A stretch of 64,000 nucleotides of DNA from Cristatella mucedo. Lineage: Eukaryota > Bryozoa > Phylactolaemata > Cristatellidae. Below the pieces are notes generated by a model. It did not search any database and was not told where the DNA came from. It was given only the letters and a program-made list of their open reading frames with translations. Positions 59,090 through 64,000 of this stretch are shown here, piece after piece. Position numbers and translations under genes: made by a program. How positions within the stretch are numbered: the stretch's first letter is position 1; each line of letters begins with the position of its first letter. The stretch lies in the NCBI GenBank assembly GCA_009760855.2, contig WPIO01000080.1, positions 865,001-929,000 of the forward strand, in the 5' to 3' direction.

Positions 59090-60510
59090 GCATATAAATC
59101 CATGGACTAACTGAGACGTGGTATCCTTATCTAAACAAGCCCGAATGTTAGCAATGTTATGAAGCTGAAAATAGGCAGCTTTGACCGTGGAGCTGATATG
59201 GTCGTCTAACGAGAGGTCGCTTTGGAATATGACACCTAGATTTCGAGCTGATTCGACAGGAGATATGCTGGCAGAGCCAATTTTGAGAGTCAGCCTTTCC
59301 AATCTCTGGATCACACTGGGTTTGCCCATAACTAGTAAGTTAGTTTTATCATCGATAAGTTTTAGAAAATTTGCTGCCATCCATGTGCGGATGTCATCAA
59401 TGCATGCAGCAAGTGAGTTTAGAGAATTTGAGGTGCTCGAAGGCTGGGAGGGATCAAAGCAAAGGTGCAACTGAGTGTCATCCGCATAGAAGTGAAAGCC
59501 TAGATTGTGCTTGGCAATCACATCAGCAAGAGGCAGAGTATAAACCGTGAAAAGAACCGGACCTAGCACTGAGCCCTGAGGTACTCCATATTTCAGAGGT
59601 ACTTCAGAGGTACTTGGATGATCTTTGTCCATTCACATCAATACTCTGGAGTCTCCCACTGAGATAGGACCTGAACCACTGCAGAGCAGTGCCAGTGATG
59701 CCCAGGCGAGATGAGAGGCGCTCTAGAAGAACTTTGTGATCGATGGTGTCAAAAGCTGCCGAAAGATCAAGCAAAACAAGCAGAGACACTCTACCCATGT
59801 CTGCATTCCTAAGTAGGTCGTTGTATACCCTAAGCAATGCTGACTCTGTGGAGTGATTAGCTCTAAAGCCAGACTGGAACTTACTAGCAAGGTGTGAGGT
59901 TTCGATATACGAGTTCAGCTGGTCCGCCACGACCCGTTTCAGTGTCTTTAATAGGAATGGTAGAAGGGAAACTGGGCGGTAGTTGCTCAAGTTCTCTTGG
60001 TCTAGTGTAGCTTTCTTGTGACGTGGCCTGACTACAGCTTTTTTGAAAGGTGCTGGGACATGACCTGAGGCTAATGACATATTAATTATGTTAGTTAAGC
60101 ATGGCAGCAGCAGATCAATGCAACGTAGGAGCAGGTCAGTGGGAATAGGGTCCAGAGGACTTGTTGTCTGTCTTCTTTGATTGAGATACGAACTTAAGGA
60201 CTAGATCGCTAGTGACCTGCTTAAATGCAGACATTGAGGTGCAGCCAGGAACCGAGGAACAGCATTCTAGTAGGGAGGTTGTCATCGCAGGGATGGATTC
60301 CCTAATCTTGTCTATCTTCTGCACAAAGAATCGAGAGAAGCGATCGGCTAGATCATCACTAGGATCATCAGGTAAGGAGTTAATCTGGGAACGGTTGATG
60401 AGATGGTTTATTGTCGACATCAGCATTTTTGGATTGTGCATCTGTGATTCAACAATGTTTTTATAGAAGCTAGACTTGGCCTTTGCTAGGATCGATTGGT
60501 ACGACCTACA
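59090..60510 (-). mobile_element. LINE family A copy with most complete RT, 3' end missing
   Basis: The reverse strand encodes the pre-RT segment (DLADRFSRFFVQKIDKIRES), RT motifs NLSNYRPVSLLPFLLKTLK, FQSGFRANHSTESALL, LLVLLDLSAAFDTIDHKVLL, GVPQGSVLGPVLFTVY and FHFYADDTQL, and the thumb to QLVHGF. A short duplication near 59,600-59,615 (AGAGGTACTTC repeated) shifts the frame, and there is a further break near 60,100. It stops at 59,090 well short of the usual 3' end, with no (TTA)n tail. Confidence 0.9.
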
Positions 60511-60744
60511 GTAGTCTTCATATGCCTGTCGTCATAGGCTGCTGATGCTGAAAGCCGCCGTGCACTGTCTGCTTAGACGAGCGCTCACTGATCGTTCGGC
60601 AAATAAGCAACACATGACGAGTGGCAGGACGAGGTTTTGCAAAAAAGAAATGAGCAGGAAGCAGCCATCTGCAGGAGGTATGAGCCACACTCGTGAACAA
60701 TCACAAGATGGACTTGTCTGGTTTTTGTTATCTCGAAGTCCATC

Positions 60745-60868
60745 AATGGAGACCGCTCACCAACCACCAACAATGGAGAACGATCAATAGAGAACGATCA
60801 ATGGAGAACGCTCATCAACCACCAACAATGGAGAACGATCAATGGAGAACGATCAATGGAGAACGAAA
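60745..60868. repeat. Tandem duplication with AATGGAGAACGATC units
   Basis: A segment of about 60 bp (CACCAACAATGGAGAACG) is repeated once, and inside it a 17-bp AATGGAGAACGATC-type unit recurs two to three times. Confidence 0.8.
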
Positions 60869-61729
60869 GGCAAAGGTTACAGTCAGGGCTACAATGATTG
60901 CAATCCTGCTGTGTCGAAGCTAGTGACCTCTAAGAGACCTTGCTGTCTTGCAGAGTTACAGGTAAGCATGGTACATACCTGCCCACACACGAGCTCGCAC
61001 ACATGCATGCACACACCCAAGCACGCACATGCACACGTGCGCACAAAACCACGTGCACGTGCAGGCTCGTGCAGCTGCAGGCAGCTCAGTGGGGCATCTT
61101 GCATCTTGCATGCTTTCTCGTTTTCCTTGTCAATGAGATAGAGTGCAGGCATTTTGCAGGCATCGCCTTTGCCAGCAAATCGAGGGCTACCAACGGTCTG
61201 AATGGCTACTCTTAAGCAGTAGCAGCTCTCATCGACAACCTCATGAATCACGTGCCAACGAGATTCCAGTCGGCAGACATTGGCTGGCATTGGTTGGCAT
61301 CACGAGAGAAGATCAAAGCCCAGCCTCGAATGCTCGCGAACACGAATGGTCATCGAGCATTACGTCGGCTCGTCGCCAACCCACTGCCGAGCACGGTCAT
61401 CTGGATGAATGCATTCTTTGAGAGGCCTCCCCCCCCCCCCACTTTGAAGTCGATGGAGGTCTGCATTGAGTGAGGATGACCACTGCACCAGTTAATCAGC
61501 AGCTATAACTAGACAGATCCGGCTAAGCAGCAGCATGCTGCAGCACCAGCAGCCTGCTCCGAGCCTGCTTCCTGGCAGCCTTGCGGTCAGTATATAAATC
61601 TTCCTTACCTGCAGCTGCCTGCCCAGAGCAGGAGCCTGTAATCAGTGAACTGTGTCACATCGGCTGCTGCTGCTGACAGCTCGATCGGTATACAATGATG
61701 CTACAGAAATAAGCCTATATCCTGTATCT

Positions 61730-61945
61730 CTACGAGCAATTATAAAAGTAAATGCATATCAATATAAATAAATGTATACATTTATTACTATATGTATCTA
61801 TTTATAATATACATGCACATGCGCATGTGTTTTAATTATATAATATCAATAATATAAGCAAATGTAAATGTTTATATAAATGTGTACATACCTATATAAA
61901 TAAATGAACAAATAAATGTACATAACTATATATAAATGTATATCC
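61730..61945. repeat. AT-rich low-complexity patch
   Basis: ATAAATGTA/TATAAATAA-type sequence of about 215 bp between GC-rich flanks. Confidence 0.7.
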
Positions 61946-62704
61946 TGAGTCCCTACGAAGGCACGTGACCGGCGACCTCAGGGTCAACAGCAGCAACAGC
62001 AGCTGCAATGCCTGCACCGTGTCTCCCGGCTTAGGGCTCTTTTCCAAGCAAACTGTGCTATCTGGCTAGTGCTACGTCTACAGTGAGAGTCAACCCAACG
62101 AGGTCAAGTCAACTAGGAATGCTACCAGTCGTAGGCTCGGCTGACTGCGAGGCTAAGACCACTGCACGCGCTTCTTCAGGAGGGCTCAACGAGATCGTGC
62201 CCCTTGTCATCAGGCCTTGACCTTGCATCTTTCAGGTTTCAGCTAAAGCGACATCTGCTCCCTTTAACTTTCCCTTCTTGAAGTGAATGTATCTGTAAGC
62301 GTTTTTTGTTTCGGCATGCTTTGCCTGCTTTACATGGAAATGATTCAGTCCAAGCCATCACTAGTCCTTGCTGCGCATCTGCAAGAGTCTCTGAGCAGCA
62401 CGACCTTTCCCCATTCGAAACCGAATCATTGGCAGCTAGTGAAAGCCACGCCTACTCTCAGATCACGTGACTTTCCAGGGCAGTCGCCTATCTGCACCCA
62501 GGAAGCCCAATCAAGGCACCAAGGGTCAAGCCAGTACAGACCTGTACATACGCTTCCTGCTGGTGCGGCACAGCATGCTTGCATTGAGACACAGTACGAC
62601 AGCTCTTACTCTCACGCAGCCTGCGTGGCTCCACGGTTAAGTTACTCATCTGCCAGGACTCCCCCATCATAGGAGGAAGGCTTTCATCTTTAGTAGAATT
62701 ATTA

Positions 62705-62826
62705 ACGAAACAAAATACATACAACTCAATTTGCATAGCGCCCTAAGAGAGCTTAATCTCTATCCAGGCGCTTTACAAATGCCTCGAGGCTCGAACTCAT
62801 GATCCTGGGTGGTCAAAGGTGAGCAC
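62705..62826 (-). mobile_element. Composite SINE, second copy: tRNA-like head plus LINE-A-like tail
   Basis: On the minus strand: TAAGGTGCTCACCTTTGACC, the B-box GAGTTCGAGCCTC, then TAAAGCGCCTGGATAGAG and GGCGCTATGCAAATTGAG. The head is cut at the junction with the LINE tail at 62,831. Its arrangement is that of the copy at 15,811. Confidence 0.65.
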
Positions 62827-62830
62827 CTTA

Positions 62831-63840
62831 TGATAATAATAATGCATTTGATATAGCACCCTCAGAGAGCTCAATCTCTTTCTAGGAACTTTACATTTGC
62901 TGCAAAGGAAGCACGATCCCGTGATTAGTGGCAGCAAGCTCGATAAACAACAAGAATAACATGGTTAGGGGTGACATGCACAGGGTCGGCATGTAAGTTT
63001 GGTTAGTGGCAGCATGCAACAGTGAAAGCATAAGCACATAAAGGACGAATCACATGGACCCACTACATGCTGTGATGAATAGATGTGCTTTTAGCTTCTT
63101 TTCAAATGTGGACAAGCCAGGAGATGTCGTGATGCCAGTCAGGAGTAAGTTACAGGCTTTGGGAGCATACGAACTAAAGGCACGGTCTCCAAAAGACTTG
63201 AGATTTGTATGTGGTATAAGTAAACAGTTAGATTCCTAAAAGAGGGTAGTACGATGCTTAGCCTGGTGGGGCAGTATATTTAATAGGTAGGCTGGAGCCA
63301 ATGGATGAAGGGATCTGAAAGTGAGTGACAAAACCTTCAAGTCGATGCGTTACTTGACCGGAAGCCAGTGTAGGTCGGCGAGAGGTGGTCTGATGTAGCA
63401 ACTGCACTGCTCACGACAGACAAGCCTAGCTGCAGAGTTTTGCACGAGCTGTAATCGCCTGATTGCACATGCCGGTAGGCCAGCAAGCAGTGAGTTACAG
63501 AAGTCAAGTCGGGATGTAAAACAAATGCATGGAACAAGAGAAACCAAGATTGCATGCAGATTTGACAGGAGAAATGCTGACAGAGCCAATTTTGAGCGTT
63601 AGCCCTTCGAAATTTCTGAATCATACTTGGTTTGCCCATAACTAGTAAGATGGTTTTATCATCATTCAATCTAAGAAAATTTGCTGTCGTCCATGTGCAG
63701 ATGTCATGGATGCATGGAGGAAGGAAGTTGAGAGAATTGGACACGCTGGAGGGCTGGGGGATCAAAGCAAAGGTACAACCGAGTGCCATCTGCATAGAAG
63801 CGAAAGTCTATATTGTGCTTGGCAATCACATTTGCCTTAA
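62831..63840 (-). mobile_element. LINE family A copy, 5'-truncated
   Basis: The tail (TAATAATAATGCATTTGATA, GGAACTTTACATTTGCTGC) is at 62,831-62,910. Upstream on the minus strand are the 3' UTR and C-terminal RT region ([34 protein letters not shown]) with an internal deletion near 63,540 and frame breaks, ending near CAAGCACAATATAG at about 63,815. Confidence 0.85.
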
Positions 63841-64000
63841 TACCAGGGCCTGCCCTAATCTAATAGGCAGCTGGCAATGCATGAACAACCCAGCCATTCA
63901 GCAGTAGCTTGGCATCCGGTCGGTAGCTTGCTATCGGCAGATCTGGTTCCAAGAAGCTTAATTAATCTGAAGGACACCACCAGTTCAACTCGACCGGGTG
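63841..64000. other. Right edge, nothing recognised
   Basis: 160 bp of unassigned sequence after the LINE. Confidence 0.5.

Larger units (their letters stand above)
60511..62704. other. Unassigned intronic or intergenic stretch
   Basis: Apart from the duplication at 60,745, the AT-rich patch at 61,730-61,945 and a run of C at 61,430-61,440, nothing is recognised. A 129-residue frame at 62,283-62,672 has a hydrophobic start but no family and no supporting context. Confidence 0.45.
57361..64000. other. ABCC10 intron upstream of exon a (incomplete)
   Basis: The NBD1 exon expected to precede exon a was searched for among frames on the minus strand and not found, so the intron probably continues past the window. 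Bases 57,361-58,224 contain only a TA repeat and no other recognisable feature. Confidence 0.55.

Noticed and set aside
62283-62672. 129-residue frame with a hydrophobic N-terminus
   Set aside because: It starts at GTG, has low sequence complexity beyond the first 25 residues, and has no recognisable domain or promoter context.

Overview
The window is nuclear DNA of a multicellular animal. It has split genes with GT-AG introns, non-LTR retrotransposons with CR1/L2-type reverse transcriptase, tRNA-derived SINEs and dense microsatellites. There are no bacterial-style gene clusters, ribosome binding sites or CRISPR arrays. The species cannot be fixed from sequence alone; an invertebrate is the best guess (inference).

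Layout. (1) Bases 1 to about 22,330 contain no recognisable gene. They form a degenerate direct array of a complex unit of about 4.15 kb. A landmark recurs at 1001, 5157, 9293, 14709 and 22329. Each unit carries an 86-bp foldback module, and the array has been invaded by two retrotransposon families. (2) Bases 23,294 to 27,282 on the plus strand hold a complete six-exon gene. I reconstructed it with every splice phase agreeing, and a canonical poly(A) signal follows at 27,737. It encodes a 487-residue secreted pro-protein: signal peptide, propeptide, furin-type RRRKR site, two four-cysteine CUB domains and a Ser/Thr/Pro-rich tail. (3) Bases 27,760 to 33,200 are intergenic and hold simple repeats. 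(4) Bases 33,288 to 57,360 on the minus strand carry the last nine exons (673 residues) of an ABCC10 (MRP7) orthologue: the linker after NBD1, all of transmembrane domain 2, and NBD2. The first half, including NBD1, lies beyond the right edge, in or past an intron longer than 6.6 kb. The two genes converge tail to tail.

The ABCC10 introns and the right flank are crowded with LINE fragments, SINEs and repeats of CA, TA, GA, CAG and larger units, plus several near-perfect palindromes. Family A is a LINE with a (TTA)n tail preceded by a TAAAGCGCC...GCGCTTTATCAA signature; about 16 fragments are present. Family B is a distinct LINE sharing the RT core but ending in TTTATGACTTTGTGGAG; four fragments are present. 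There are two SINE families. One has a tRNA-like head and a tail ending near AAAAGAGGCTG. The other is a tRNA-like head joined to a family-A-like LINE tail.

The two genes have no evident shared pathway. The most unusual parts are the 4.15-kb array with its foldback module, the shared LINE insertion sites that order its history, the clustering of LINE truncation points at simple repeats, and the palindromes and CACGTG arrays in and around ABCC10.
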